Shown here one piece after another: positions 1 to 9,093 of a stretch of 64,000 nucleotides of DNA; within the stretch, counting starts at the first letter, position 1, and each line of letters starts with the position of its first letter. The position numbers and the translations under genes are program-made. The DNA comes from Luteolibacter algae (lineage in GTDB: Bacteria; Verrucomicrobiota; Verrucomicrobiia; Verrucomicrobiales; Akkermansiaceae). The stretch lies in NCBI RefSeq assembly GCF_042683045.1, contig NZ_JBHUIT010000002.1:248001-312000 (forward strand), written 5' to 3'. Under the pieces are notes generated by a model, which saw nothing but the letters and a program-made list of their open reading frames with translations, was not told the DNA's origin and ran no database searches.

Positions 1-658
1 GAACCGCCATCACGATGCCCGCAGCGGTGCTCCCCATACCCATGAGCATGTTTTTGAAAGCGGAAACCGGGGGCTTGGTGATGGCACCCATGAAATTCAG
101 CCCGCCCATATCCATACTCCCACCACCGATCAATGGCGTGACAACCCATGCGGACATTTTCTCCAGGGGATGGAAAACCATTTCCAATGGGAGAAAGATC
201 ACCACTCCGATGAGATTGAAAAAATCGTGGACCGTAGCAGCTGCAAATGCGCGGCGGAATTCCTCGTTGTTGCGCACGTGTCCCAGACTTACCAATGTGT
301 TGGTGATCGTGGTGCCGATATTTGCGCCCATAATCATCGGGATTGCGATCCCGACCGGTAGTCCGCCGGCAACCAAGGCCACGATGATCGAGGTAACCGT
401 GGAGGAGGACTGAATGAGAGCCGTTGCGATTGTGCCGATGACCAACCCGGCAAAAGGATTGCTAGCAAAATCAAAAAGCGTCTTTGCCTGGTCACCAGCT
501 GCGGTTTTGAATCCGGTTCCGATCATTCCCACCGCAAGAAGCAGACCGTAGACAAGGACGACAACCATTGCCCATCGGAGAGCCTGATTGCTTTCCTGGC
601 TGGTGGTATTCTCGCGGACTGGCTGATCCACGCCTTCGGTGATAGTGGCTGATGACAT
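1..658 (-). CDS. Na/Pi cotransporter family protein (partial, C-terminus outside window)
   Basis: The minus strand is open from an ATG at 658 to the window edge, giving about 219 residues of the N-terminal part. Several hydrophobic segments are visible. The motif QSSSTVTS, followed by GANIGTTITNT, is the repeated signature of the Na-dependent phosphate cotransporter (NptA/YjbB, SLC34-like) family. Such inner-membrane proteins take up, or in some bacteria export, phosphate. The divergent neighbour at 756 is a polyphosphate kinase, so the pair may share a phosphate-related role; that link is inference. The second half of the transporter and any PhoU-like tail lie outside the window. Confidence 0.85.
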   Translation of the reverse strand, partial: MSSATITEGVDQPVRENTTSQESNQALRWAMVVVLVYGLLLAVGMIGTGFKTAAGDQAKTLFDFASNPFAGLVIGTIATALIQSSSTVTSIIVALVAGGLPVGIAIPMIMGANIGTTITNTLVSLGHVRNNEEFRRAFAAATVHDFFNLIGVVIFLPLEMVFHPLEKMSAWVVTPLIGGGSMDMGGLNFMGAITKPPVSAFKNMLMGMGSTAAGIVMAV

Positions 659-755
659 GCCACATGACTACTTTCCGGACAGAATTTCAAAAAACCTCGG
701 GAAGTGACGATAATGTCACCCCCTGGTTGCAGCTTCTCTGATACCTTTGCCGCGC

Positions 756-1667
756 ATGAATTCAGAACAGATGAGAGAAAATTTCGATCGTATCCGTGAG
801 GATTATATCGATCAGTTCGATGAAGAACTCGAAATGGAATTCGGCGAATACGACGAAGAAAATCGCCCTCACGGTGATGGACAGGATAACAGTGCGGAAT
901 TTCGGAAAGCTTATTTCAAGGAGTTGTATAGGTTACAGGTGGAGCTGGTGAAGCTTCAGGACTGGGTTGTGGAAAGCGGCCACAAGCTCGTCGTCATCTT
1001 TGAAGGGCGGGATTCCGCGGGAAAAGGCGGGGTGATCAAGCGCATCACCCAGCGTCTCAATCCACGGATCTGCCGTGTGGCCGCGCTCCCGGCTCCAAAC
1101 AGCAGAGAACGGACCCAGTGGTATTTCCAGCGCTATGTGGAGCATCTGCCTGCCGCCGGGGAAATCGTCCTCTTTGATCGAAGCTGGTATAATAGGGCCG
1201 GAGTGGAACGAGTGATGAACTTTTGCTCGGAAGAGGAATATCAGGAGTTCTTCCGCTCGGTCCCGGAGTTTGAGAAAATGCTTATCCGCTCAGGGATTCA
1301 GATCATAAAATACTGGTTTTCGATCAGCGATGAGGAACAGGCATTTCGCTTCGAGTGCCGCAACCATGATCCGCTCAAACAGTGGAAATTAAGCCCGATG
1401 GATCTGGAGTCCCGCAAGCGCTGGGAAGATTACACCAAGGCAAAGGAGGTCATGTTCAAACACACCCACATAAGCCAGGCTCCGTGGCATGTTGTCCCTG
1501 CGGATGATAAGAAAAAAGCCCGTTTGAACTGTATTTCTCACTTTCTTGAGCAAGTGCCATATCAATTTGTCGGACGAAAAATCGTGGAACTCCCGGAGCG
1601 GATTCACCACGAGGATTACAAACGCGAGCCCGTGCCGGAAGAAATTGTCATCCCACAACGTTTCTGA
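756..1667 (+). CDS. Polyphosphate kinase 2 family protein (PPK2)
   Basis: 303 residues from the ATG at 756; a TTG nine bases upstream is in frame but less likely. Walker A is at residues 84-91 (GRDSAGKG) and the lid/Walker B region FDRSWYNRAGVERV begins near residue 140, both diagnostic of PPK2. The enzyme moves phosphate between polyphosphate and nucleotides (NDP or NMP) in the cytoplasm. Length and a single kinase domain fit a one-domain PPK2. The N-terminal 50 residues are strongly acidic. It ends 13 bases before the convergent OmpA-family gene. The preferred nucleotide cannot be read from sequence alone. Confidence 0.9.
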   Translation: MNSEQMRENFDRIREDYIDQFDEELEMEFGEYDEENRPHGDGQDNSAEFRKAYFKELYRLQVELVKLQDWVVESGHKLVVIFEGRDSAGKGGVIKRITQRLNPRICRVAALPAPNSRERTQWYFQRYVEHLPAAGEIVLFDRSWYNRAGVERVMNFCSEEEYQEFFRSVPEFEKMLIRSGIQIIKYWFSISDEEQAFRFECRNHDPLKQWKLSPMDLESRKRWEDYTKAKEVMFKHTHISQAPWHVVPADDKKKARLNCISHFLEQVPYQFVGRKIVELPERIHHEDYKREPVPEEIVIPQRF

Positions 1668-1680
1668 CACCGGGCAATCG

Positions 1681-3006
1681 TTAGAAATCGAGATAAATTT
1701 CTGTCCTGCGGTTCGCACGTCTGCCTTCCGGATCATCTTCTCCGGATTCTGTGACATTCGGGCGCCGCGGCTGGCTGGCGCCCTTCGCAACCGTGATGAT
1801 CTGTTCTTCGGCAACACCCGCATTAGCGAGGAAATCCCTCACCACCCGGGCCCGGCTGGCGGAAAGCTGATTATTGTAATTGTCGGTCCCCAAGGCATCG
1901 GTATGGCCGCTGAGCGTGATCTTTTTTGCCGCATCGCTCTTCAGCATAGAGGCTACGATCTCAAGCTGGCGACGGGTTCTGGGGCTCATGGAATCTTCAT
2001 CAAAATCAAAATACAAAGCGAGAGTTTCACCCCCGGATGGATTTTCCACCAAAGGCGAGTAATAGACATCCCCGCCGGCAACCCTGCTAGAGTATTCCGC
2101 AAGCAACTCATCGAGATTGATCTCTGAGACGATCCAATTGGACTTACCTTCCGGCTGACGCAAATTCAGGGAAAATTGGGCGCTCTGGGTGCCATCCTTC
2201 GTTTCAACATTTGCGATGTATCCCACGGTATCTCTGCGGCTGAACATTGCACGAAGCGGCTTGGACGAGCGCATCTTGTATTCACCTTCCTCAAACAAAA
2301 TGCACAAAGCTGCAATCTTTGTCTCGGACACCGAGTTCAGATCCACGAAGCTGAGGGCGAATTCAAAGTCCTGCTGCAAAACGGCCTGTAAAAAAGCATC
2401 GGAAACGCCCAGGGAATCCGCAAATGGAGCTTTCGGAATTTCCTGATCCGTAGCGGGCGGAAGCGTCATTTTATCCACCATCCATTTTCCGCCTTCCCGG
2501 CGTAGATCAAAGAAAATGCGGTCACGGCCAGATTCTCTGTCTTCGAGCTGGATCGACCAGCGTGCCAGACGATTAAGCTCCAGCTCACCCACCTCCCTCA
2601 CCGCTCCGGGCTGAAGTAACTTCAACGGGCCTTCTTTCGAGAGCTCAATCAATCTTGCCAGGCTTTCCTCATCCAAAGCTCCCTTTCCAATGAGTTTCGA
2701 AGCGATGGACATGTCTCCTTCTTCAAGAGCTTTTCCGATGCGGTTGAGAAGATCCGAGGGATCTGCGGATGCATACCCGATATCGAGATTTTTCAGGATT
2801 TCCTCCGAGGTCTCGGGAACCATCGGTTCATCTGTCCCTTCAATGATTTTTGGCTCGGCAGCGGCGGCGCTTTCCTGGAGCTCCTTTTGAGGAACCTGCG
2901 GGGCTGCCTTTTTCGCACCCGGTTTGAAAATCAGCAACGCAATCGCCACGGCGGACAGAACCGCTGCCAGACCGAGGAAGAAATAGGGAACTTTATTGGA
3001 ATTCAT
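1681..3006 (-). CDS. OmpA-family C-terminal domain protein with N-terminal membrane anchor
   Basis: 441 residues. One hydrophobic segment (about residues 8-27) follows a short polar start and looks like an uncleaved anchor. A central region of about 280 residues holds two similar-looking segments of alpha/beta character that I do not recognise. The last 110 residues form an OmpA/MotB peptidoglycan-binding domain: LYFDFDEDSMSPRTRRQLE, then LSGHTDALGTDNYNNQLSASRA and a terminal RRTEIYL. It probably ties the inner membrane to the cell wall. It lies 32 bases downstream of the HtrA-type protease and may be co-transcribed with it. Confidence 0.8.
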   Translation of the reverse strand: MNSNKVPYFFLGLAAVLSAVAIALLIFKPGAKKAAPQVPQKELQESAAAAEPKIIEGTDEPMVPETSEEILKNLDIGYASADPSDLLNRIGKALEEGDMSIASKLIGKGALDEESLARLIELSKEGPLKLLQPGAVREVGELELNRLARWSIQLEDRESGRDRIFFDLRREGGKWMVDKMTLPPATDQEIPKAPFADSLGVSDAFLQAVLQQDFEFALSFVDLNSVSETKIAALCILFEEGEYKMRSSKPLRAMFSRRDTVGYIANVETKDGTQSAQFSLNLRQPEGKSNWIVSEINLDELLAEYSSRVAGGDVYYSPLVENPSGGETLALYFDFDEDSMSPRTRRQLEIVASMLKSDAAKKITLSGHTDALGTDNYNNQLSASRARVVRDFLANAGVAEEQIITVAKGASQPRRPNVTESGEDDPEGRRANRRTEIYLDF

Positions 3007-3038
3007 CGGATGAAAAATTAGATTTGAGAGTCATGTGG

Positions 3039-4550
3039 TTATTTTCCCAATGCCGGAAGGTGCATGCGGAGCGGCTTTCCGTCACGGATCAAATGGAGGC
3101 TGGTTGCCTGGACAGCGGCCGATGCGGCAAGGTGGAGATAAAACTCGTTCGCGGTGGATATTTGAGAATTATTCAATGCAATGATCAGATCTCCGGGAAG
3201 CAGGTATTCACTTGCTTTCCCCGTCTCCGAAAGCGCGGTGACAACCACCCCCCGGAAGCCACGCAATTGCTCTTTTGCGGAAAGATCACGAACATTGATG
3301 CCCATCGCACGGAGCACCGCCAAATTGTCCTGGATCTCCTTGTCCTTACTGATCTCCGGGACCTGTCCGGTAGACTGGGGAGTGCCCGTGCTCTCGGAAA
3401 TGGTGGCTTCCAGCTCCACCACTTTTCCCTCTCTCCACACGTGAAGTTTCATTTTTGTCCCAATTTTGGTTCTCTGGACCAATGAAATCAGCTGCCGGGT
3501 ATCGGTGATCGTAGTCCCACCAAAGGACTCCACCACATCTCTCGGCTTCAAGCCTGCCTTCTCCGCAGGTGAATTCGGGGTAATACCGACAACCGCAGAG
3601 CCGGCGGACTTCGTGTAACCCAGATCAGCCCGCGCCATTTCATCCAGATCCCGCATCTGCACGCCGAGGAAACCACGGATTGGACGGCCGCGCTTGATGA
3701 TTTGTTCCAAGGCCTCTTTCACCTCATTGGACGGGATTGAAAATCCAACTCCCTGGAAGCTGGGATTCTCTTTATCCACACTGAAGATCGCCGCATTAAT
3801 GCCGATGATTTCTCCGGTCAAATTCACCAAAGGCCCGCCGGAATTCCCCGGATTGATCGCTGCATCCGTCTGGAAAAGATCCCGCTGGTTGTCTGAGAGC
3901 GATCTCTCCTTCGCGGAGATAATTCCCTGAGTGACCGTTTCACCCAACCCGAAAGGATTACCCACCGCAAAAACGAGCTGTCCGACCTCCGCTTTGGAAG
4001 AATCACCCAGCTTCAAAGGGACAAAAGTCTCGTCGGAATCTATTTTTACCACCGCGATATCCAGCAGGGAATCCTCTCCCACCATAGTCGCATTGTAGGT
4101 CTTGCCTCCGTGCAGGGTGATACGGATCTGCTGTTGCCCGGCGATCACATGGTGGTTTGTGATCACATGGCCCTCCCTGCTTACAATCACTCCGGAGCCC
4201 TGTCCTTGCGTCGGGTAACTGCGGATGCGTGATCTACCCCAAAAATCCATTAAGCGCTCCGTGCGCACCCCTGCCGTGTCAATGCTGACCACCGAGGGGA
4301 CCACCGCTCTGGTCAAGCGAGCATATTCTTCGTTGAGTCTGGAGATAATCTCCACGTCGCTCAGATTCAGCGCAGGCTTATCGGAAGGAGTAAAAGCTTC
4401 CGGCCGGACAACTTCCGCCCGACGCAGAAAGCTGGGAATGAGCATGCTGAAATCCCCACCGGTGCGCCAGGTTTTGAGAGCCGTCACCAACAGGAAAAAA
4501 CTGACGAAAACAATGAGTAGTGCAAAAAAACGTTTGAGAGCGGAAACCAT
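3039..4550 (-). CDS. HtrA/DegP-type serine protease with PDZ domains
   Basis: 503 residues from the ATG at 4550; an in-frame TTG at 4598 would add 16 residues without a better signal. One membrane segment (about 8-25) places the enzyme in the periplasm. The trypsin-like domain has the full triad: His134 in TNHHV, Asp164 in LLDIAV and Ser237 in NPGNSGGPL. A first PDZ domain follows (GFLGVQMRDLDEMARADLG, then SPAEKAGLKPRDVV) and a second, shorter PDZ-like stretch lies near the end (LLPGDLIIALNN). The role is quality control of envelope proteins. The active residues are all present, so it should be catalytically competent. Confidence 0.9.
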   Translation of the reverse strand: MVSALKRFFALLIVFVSFFLLVTALKTWRTGGDFSMLIPSFLRRAEVVRPEAFTPSDKPALNLSDVEIISRLNEEYARLTRAVVPSVVSIDTAGVRTERLMDFWGRSRIRSYPTQGQGSGVIVSREGHVITNHHVIAGQQQIRITLHGGKTYNATMVGEDSLLDIAVVKIDSDETFVPLKLGDSSKAEVGQLVFAVGNPFGLGETVTQGIISAKERSLSDNQRDLFQTDAAINPGNSGGPLVNLTGEIIGINAAIFSVDKENPSFQGVGFSIPSNEVKEALEQIIKRGRPIRGFLGVQMRDLDEMARADLGYTKSAGSAVVGITPNSPAEKAGLKPRDVVESFGGTTITDTRQLISLVQRTKIGTKMKLHVWREGKVVELEATISESTGTPQSTGQVPEISKDKEIQDNLAVLRAMGINVRDLSAKEQLRGFRGVVVTALSETGKASEYLLPGDLIIALNNSQISTANEFYLHLAASAAVQATSLHLIRDGKPLRMHLPALGK

Positions 4551-4890
4551 AAGGGATGGAACTGGCGAAAAGATGGCAGAGCCAAGGCGAGAAACCAAGT
4601 GCCAATGGATCGCGGGATCAGCAGGCTGTTCGCAATCCGAAGAGCTCTCTCTTTATGAATATGCTATTTTTTGACCTCGTAAGATCATCATCTTAATCGT
4701 GTGGATAACTCCCGAAATGGGCTGTTCCGCACTGCAAACAATTGAGTTCCACGGGAATGATAACTTGGGAAGTTCTCTCGGCCATAGCGGAACAAGTGAA
4801 CTTTTCCAAATTGGCCAGATGAGTTGCGCTCACTTTATCACAAGTTTTTGGTGCTTTATTCACGACTTGTTAACAGGCCTAATAACGGCA
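4551..4890. other. Divergent intergenic region with a perfect DnaA-box match
   Basis: This 340-base stretch separates the HtrA gene (leftward) from the dehydrogenase gene (rightward). It is AT-rich in its middle and holds a perfect DnaA-box match, TTATCCACA, on the minus strand at 4700-4708, and an 8-of-9 match, TTATTCACG, at 4856-4864. No RNA gene was recognised. An open frame runs through it in phase with the dehydrogenase, but nothing supports translation of it. Confidence 0.4.
4700..4708 (-). promoter_or_regulatory. DnaA box (TTATCCACA)
   Basis: A nine-base match to the DnaA-box consensus TTATNCACA, read on the minus strand. A single perfect box can occur by chance in 64 kb, but it sits in a non-coding region together with a near match about 150 bases away. 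Confidence 0.35.
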
Positions 4891-5532
4891 TTGAAACGGG
4901 TAATTATTACAGGAGGAACCGGCGGATTGGGCTCCGCAATCGCGAAGTGCTTTAAAAGCGAAAACTGGGAAGTCATTGCTTTGGGCAGACAGGATCTAGA
5001 TTTGTTGGATGAGACGGCGCTAGCAGCATATTTTGAAAAAAATCCATGCGATCTATTGATTTGTGCGGCAGGAATCATCCGCGATGAACCTATCAAGCGT
5101 ATGACCGAAGATCACTGGGACAAAGTATTTTCTGTAAACTTCCGCGCTGCTACGAACTGCGCCATCGCCGCACTGCCGGGAATGGTGAAACGGGGGATCG
5201 GGCACATCATTTTCATTTCGAGCTACGCAGCAGAAAGGCCGACCGTTGGTCAGGCGGCATACGCGACCGCCAAGGCTTCGTTAACCGGCCTGACCAAAGA
5301 TTTGGCGGAATGCTACGGCAGCAAGGGGATCAGAGTGAACGCGATATCGCCAGGCTTTCTCGAAACTCCCATGACCGATGCTGTTTTACCCCGGCGGAAA
5401 GAGATTGTGAGGGATCTTCATTTCCTGGGCCAATTCAATACGGCCGAAATCGCCGCCAAGTTTATCGGATTTCTACACGAGCACCTACCGTTTACCTCCG
5501 GGCAAGTCTTTCATCTGGATAGCCGTCCTTAA
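4891..5532 (+). CDS. Short-chain dehydrogenase/reductase (SDR)
   Basis: 213 residues if translation starts at the TTG at 4891, which puts the first strand of the Rossmann fold (KRVIITGG) directly at the N-terminus as usual in this family. The open frame extends further upstream, so the start is uncertain. The cofactor motif TGGTGGLG is at residues 7-14, and the catalytic set is Ser111, Tyr124 and Lys128 (YATAK), with NAISPGFLETPM after it. It is FabG-like in arrangement but shorter than typical FabG (about 245 residues). The substrate is unknown; no fatty-acid or sugar genes are adjacent. Confidence 0.8.
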   Translation: MKRVIITGGTGGLGSAIAKCFKSENWEVIALGRQDLDLLDETALAAYFEKNPCDLLICAAGIIRDEPIKRMTEDHWDKVFSVNFRAATNCAIAALPGMVKRGIGHIIFISSYAAERPTVGQAAYATAKASLTGLTKDLAECYGSKGIRVNAISPGFLETPMTDAVLPRRKEIVRDLHFLGQFNTAEIAAKFIGFLHEHLPFTSGQVFHLDSRP

Positions 5533-5611
5533 AAATTGAAAAAACCTTCCTGAATTTCTTGACTCATGAGGACGGAAATGCTTTTTTGCCCGCCCGCACT
5601 ACGCGGCTAAC

Positions 5612-5685
5612 GCACTCATAGCTCAATTGGATAGAGCGTCTGACTACGAATCAGAAGGTTAGGGGTTCAAGTCCCTTTGAGTGTA
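5612..5685 (+). tRNA. tRNA-Arg (anticodon ACG)
   Basis: A 74-nt cloverleaf. The acceptor arm GCACTCA pairs with TGAGTGT with one G-U pair. The anticodon stem TCTGA/TCAGA encloses the loop CTACGAA with anticodon ACG. The T arm is GGGGTTCAAGTCCC. The discriminator base is A and no CCA is encoded. Confidence 0.95.
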
Positions 5686-5696
5686 TTTTCCTTTTT

Positions 5697-5734
5697 GCCT
5701 CACAATCTTTCTTCAAAGGTTGTGAGGCTTTTTT
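5697..5734 (+). terminator. Rho-independent terminator after tRNA-Arg
   Basis: A 14-bp stem starting GCCTCACAA and ending TTGTGAGGC, with one T-G pair and a CTTC loop, followed by TTTTTT. It lies 11 bases after the tRNA. Confidence 0.9.
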
Positions 5735-5978
5735 GGTCGGAATCGGCCTTTTTAAGGAAAATAGTCGAGCTTACTAATTTTCGTATACCGCATACGCCGA
5801 TTTTCTATTTGGAAGCTTAATCAGAGGATTGGCGCTAATTTATACGTGTTTTATGAGTTCGGAGACGATCTTATCCAATTAGTTAAGATAGATAGAATAT
5901 CAGATATACTGTCAAACAAGTTTGCTTTTTCAGAATGTTCTGCTATTGGTCGGATGCTTTAGAAAACTTAATGAATTT

Positions 5979-7070
5979 ATGAAAAATCCTTCAAGATATC
6001 TTTCTTTGCTAGGCGTAACCTTAGCACTTTCCTCTCCGTTGCATGCACAGACAGCCGCCAAACCAGCTGAAGCGCCTGCGACCCAGAATGCGGCCACCCA
6101 GCTGGATGCAAGCTTTGAAGCAATTGCGACAACAATTCGGAATGCCCGCGCACAAGCTAGTGAAGCAGTAAAACAACGTAATCAAGCGCTGGCGGAGCTG
6201 GAAGCTGCTCGCAAAAGTCAAGAGGCCACTGCCAGAGAACTAGCGGCATCTCGTAAAGCACAGGTAGCAACGGCTCGTGAACTTGCCGATACGAAAAAGC
6301 TATTGGCGGAGTCCCAAGCCGCTCAGCAGAAAGCACAAAAGGAAGCTGAAATTCTTGCGACTCATCTGAAAACCGGCGACGAGGCTCGGCAAAAGCTGAT
6401 AGCTCTGAAGACCCAAATGGAAGAATCGCTCAAAAGCTTCGATCAGATTCAGAAGAATTTGGTTAGCGTGAATGCGGAATTCCAGAAACCGACCGCAGTT
6501 AAGACACTTCAGGACGAGATTGCCGAGCTGAAACAAAGTGATGCGGATCTCCGGAAGCAGCGTGAGCTCCGGGATAGCAAGCTTGCTCAGGAAAAAGCTC
6601 AAGCCACGGAGGCTCTCAAGACAGCAGCCCAGAAGGAACGGGATCTCCAACAGCAGCTGGCAGAAGAAAAAGAAGCGCGCAAAAAGGTGGCAATGAAGGT
6701 TTCGGAAATTGAGAAGACCAAAGCTGAAGCTCTTGCAAACCTGGAAACTACCAAGGAGCAGCTCAAAAAAGCCCGTGAGAATATGGCTGCAAACGAGAGA
6801 AAAGTCGAGCAAGCCAACAAGGACAAAAATGCGGTAGCGGCCGAGCTCGAGAAGGCGAGAAAGCACACAGCATCTCTGGAGAAGGAATATTCCGAACTGA
6901 AATCCCAAGCACAACAGGCCGATAACCGCCTCAATCAAGCGAAGAAACAAACGAGCAAGATGGAGAACGAAATCAAAGAGCGCGATAGCCGTATCCAGGA
7001 TTTGGAAACTCGCATGAAAGAAGTCTCCAAGAATACAGAGCAGCCATCCCAAGCGAAAGTTGATTCCTGA
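5979..7070 (+). CDS. Exported coiled-coil protein of unknown function
   Basis: 363 residues from the ATG at 5979; the open frame begins at an upstream TTG, but the ATG is followed directly by a signal peptide ending near SSPLHAQ. Almost the whole mature protein is charged, rich in Ala, Glu, Lys and Gln, and has continuous heptad-like patterning, so it should be one long coiled coil. There is no enzymatic motif. The upstream 244 bases are AT-rich and contain no gene. It stands alone between two terminators, so it is probably monocistronic. A periplasmic spacer or structural role is possible, but function is unknown. Confidence 0.75.
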   Translation: MKNPSRYLSLLGVTLALSSPLHAQTAAKPAEAPATQNAATQLDASFEAIATTIRNARAQASEAVKQRNQALAELEAARKSQEATARELAASRKAQVATARELADTKKLLAESQAAQQKAQKEAEILATHLKTGDEARQKLIALKTQMEESLKSFDQIQKNLVSVNAEFQKPTAVKTLQDEIAELKQSDADLRKQRELRDSKLAQEKAQATEALKTAAQKERDLQQQLAEEKEARKKVAMKVSEIEKTKAEALANLETTKEQLKKARENMAANERKVEQANKDKNAVAAELEKARKHTASLEKEYSELKSQAQQADNRLNQAKKQTSKMENEIKERDSRIQDLETRMKEVSKNTEQPSQAKVDS

Positions 7071-7127
7071 TCAAACTTTTCCTGCATTGCTCTCGGAAGT
7101 TTTCCCAGGTCACAGCACCATTCAAAG

Positions 7128-7159
7128 AACCGCTGATGCTTCGGTATCAGCGGTTTTTC
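7128..7159 (+). terminator. Terminator after the coiled-coil gene
   Basis: Stem AACCGCTGATGC paired with GTATCAGCGGTT around a TTCG tetraloop, followed by TTTTT; 57 bases after the stop codon of the coiled-coil gene. Confidence 0.9.
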
Positions 7160-7189
7160 AATTTTACTGATCTACCGCTCAGGCTGTTA

Positions 7190-7900
7190 TCAGTCCTTTT
7201 TCGTAGCGAGCAGCATCTCAATCTCCTTTGGAGTGAGAACCGCGTAACGGCTAGGCTCAAGATCGCCGAGCCAAAGGTTTCCGATGCGGACTCTCAAGAG
7301 TTTGGTAACCTGATATCCTAGCGAATCAAACATGACACGGATCTGACGTTTGGCTCCATGATCAAGGACGACCTTGATACGGCGGGCGGAGATGCGCTCA
7401 ATGTGTTTGGCCTTCAATTTTCCTTCATCCGTATAAACACCGGCAAGGAACTGATCCAGATGGGAGTTTTCGAAAGCTTGGTTGGAAGTCACCAGATATT
7501 CTTTCTCCACCGATTTCGACGGATGCATCAATCTTTGGGAAAGATCGCCATCATTGGTGAGGATCAGCATTCCTTCGGAATCCGTATCCAGGCGACCTAC
7601 GTGGTGCAGTGATTGCAGCGCCGGAGGGAGAAGATCATAGATCGTTTTCCTTCCAAGCTCATCACTCCGTGTGCAGACGAAACCACGTGGCTTGTGGAAA
7701 ATGATGACGACTTCTTCCTTCGGAATAACGCGCTTCCCATCAACGCGAACGTGATCTGAAGGAGTTACTCGTGTGGCGAGTTTTACGCAGGGTGCGCCAT
7801 TAACTTCCACACGCCCGGAGGCAATAAGCTCATCACATGCACGCCGGGAACCGACTGCACAGGATGCCAAATATTTATTGAGACGAACTCCCTCTGACAT
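7190..7900 (-). CDS. rluB: RluB/RsuA-family rRNA pseudouridine synthase
   Basis: 236 residues. An S4 RNA-binding domain covers about residues 1-60 (VRLNKYLASCAVGSRRACDE). The catalytic domain has the family motif GRLDTDSEGMLILTNDG with the catalytic Asp105. A further motif, RQIRVMFDSLGY, is typical of RluB/E/F and RsuA. It converts a uridine of ribosomal RNA (usually 23S for RluB) to pseudouridine. The exact target cannot be told from sequence, so the symbol is the nearest family name. It lies 63 bases downstream of the small basic protein gene on the same strand. Confidence 0.85.
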   Translation of the reverse strand: MSEGVRLNKYLASCAVGSRRACDELIASGRVEVNGAPCVKLATRVTPSDHVRVDGKRVIPKEEVVIIFHKPRGFVCTRSDELGRKTIYDLLPPALQSLHHVGRLDTDSEGMLILTNDGDLSQRLMHPSKSVEKEYLVTSNQAFENSHLDQFLAGVYTDEGKLKAKHIERISARRIKVVLDHGAKRQIRVMFDSLGYQVTKLLRVRIGNLWLGDLEPSRYAVLTPKEIEMLLATKKD

Positions 7901-7963
7901 GATCTTACGTGGCTACCACGTTGGAATACGCGGAGAAATTGGGAGCAAGCAGAAACAGAAGGA

Positions 7964-8119
7964 TTAACCTTCGTGCTTGGTCTTAGGCAGGCCAATTGGA
8001 GAATTGCCTTTTTTCCATTCGCCACGCTCCTTGAGAAGTTTGACGCGCTCAAAGCGTTTGAGGACGGAGCGTTTGCCGCCGACGGTGGCGTTTGACTTGA
8101 GTGAGTTGTGCTTGGACAT
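7964..8119 (-). CDS. Small basic protein of the Verrucomicrobia/Chlamydiae type
   Basis: 51 residues from the ATG at 8117-8119, rich in Lys and Arg: it begins MSKHNSLKSN and continues with GGKRSVLKRFERVKLL. This matches the short, highly basic protein (TIGR04137 family, as I recall it) found in Verrucomicrobia and Chlamydiae and thought to be associated with rRNA. The open frame extends upstream, but the family begins with this Met-Ser-Lys-His. Its position beside an rRNA modification gene agrees with a ribosome-linked role. It is a useful taxonomic marker. Confidence 0.8.
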   Translation of the reverse strand: MSKHNSLKSNATVGGKRSVLKRFERVKLLKERGEWKKGNSPIGLPKTKHEG

Positions 8120-8306
8120 CTTTTGAGCGGGGTTGGACGGTTGGGGCGCGGAAACTAATGGGAGCGTGGTCGGGTGGCAATGCGAAAATGGGAAATTTTT
8201 AGAAAAATTTGGAGAAGCTTGCCCGGATTTAGTGGATTCGGGACTTCGGAAGGTTTCAAAGCGCCCCGGGTGCGGACATTTTGGGGCCTTCAAGGAGCAT
8301 TATAAG

Positions 8307-9035
8307 CTAAGCTTTGCTTTCAGATTTGGTTAAAGTGAAATGCGCTTTCTGGGGAAGCTTTGTATCGAGGGCGGTTTTCCCGAGGATGAGAAGGATTAGA
8401 AGATAGACGGGACCTCCGAGCGCTGTGATCACAAATGCTCCGAAGAGAATGGCGATATGGAGCACGACGATCCTGCCATAGGGTGCGATCATGAGCTCTG
8501 GAGCGGAGGTTTTCCGATACTCGCCTTTTCCGATAAAATTATGGAAATACGCGATCAAATGGCTGAGCACGATGCCCAGCACGAACCATTTTCCACCTGT
8601 ATCGAAGATCTCTTCCACCATTCTGCTGGTCCCATTGAAAAGACCCCCGGAGCCAAAGCCATTGTTTTTTTCCCCGAGAAGGGAGAATACAAAGAGGCCA
8701 TGCACGAAGCAAAACATGCCGTAGTGGAAGGTGAAAAATGGAATGAGAAAGAGCTTTATCCCATGGTGGACCTTGGAGACTGCCGCAGGATTACGCAGAT
8801 ATTCCGGCATGTTGTCGGGAACGGTCTTGAAGGCTTTGTCCTCGGCATCGATCGGACTTGCAACGAGCATTTTCAGGATATTTATACCACCTAGAACCAC
8901 ATTCTCGAACCAATATAAGGAAACGATCTCGAAGATATTCCAGCCCCAGAATAAAACTCCGACGATTGGCAGGAGATTGACCAGAACTAAAAAAATCGTT
9001 GAGAAACTGTCTGAGACCGAGTCGTTTTTTTCCAC
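8307..9035 (-). CDS. DUF6498-like integral membrane protein
   Basis: 242 residues from a GTG at 9035. Five or six hydrophobic segments are visible, the first at about residues 12-32. The stretch FEIVSLYWFENVVLGG near residue 35 resembles the signature of DUF6498 membrane proteins. No catalytic motif is evident. It lies 58 bases downstream of the vWA operon on the same strand and could be its last gene. Function unknown; the family name is from memory. Confidence 0.65.
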   Translation of the reverse strand: MEKNDSVSDSFSTIFLVLVNLLPIVGVLFWGWNIFEIVSLYWFENVVLGGINILKMLVASPIDAEDKAFKTVPDNMPEYLRNPAAVSKVHHGIKLFLIPFFTFHYGMFCFVHGLFVFSLLGEKNNGFGSGGLFNGTSRMVEEIFDTGGKWFVLGIVLSHLIAYFHNFIGKGEYRKTSAPELMIAPYGRIVVLHIAILFGAFVITALGGPVYLLILLILGKTALDTKLPQKAHFTLTKSESKA

Positions 9036-9093
9036 TGCGGGATGTAGCCAAGAATTTCCTCAATTTGCAATACTTTGGGGTAATGCCTAGGGG

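Noticed and set aside
6300..7052. 250-residue open frame antisense to the coiled-coil gene
   Set aside because: Leu- and Phe-rich shadow of a Glu/Lys-rich coiled coil; no start context or homology.
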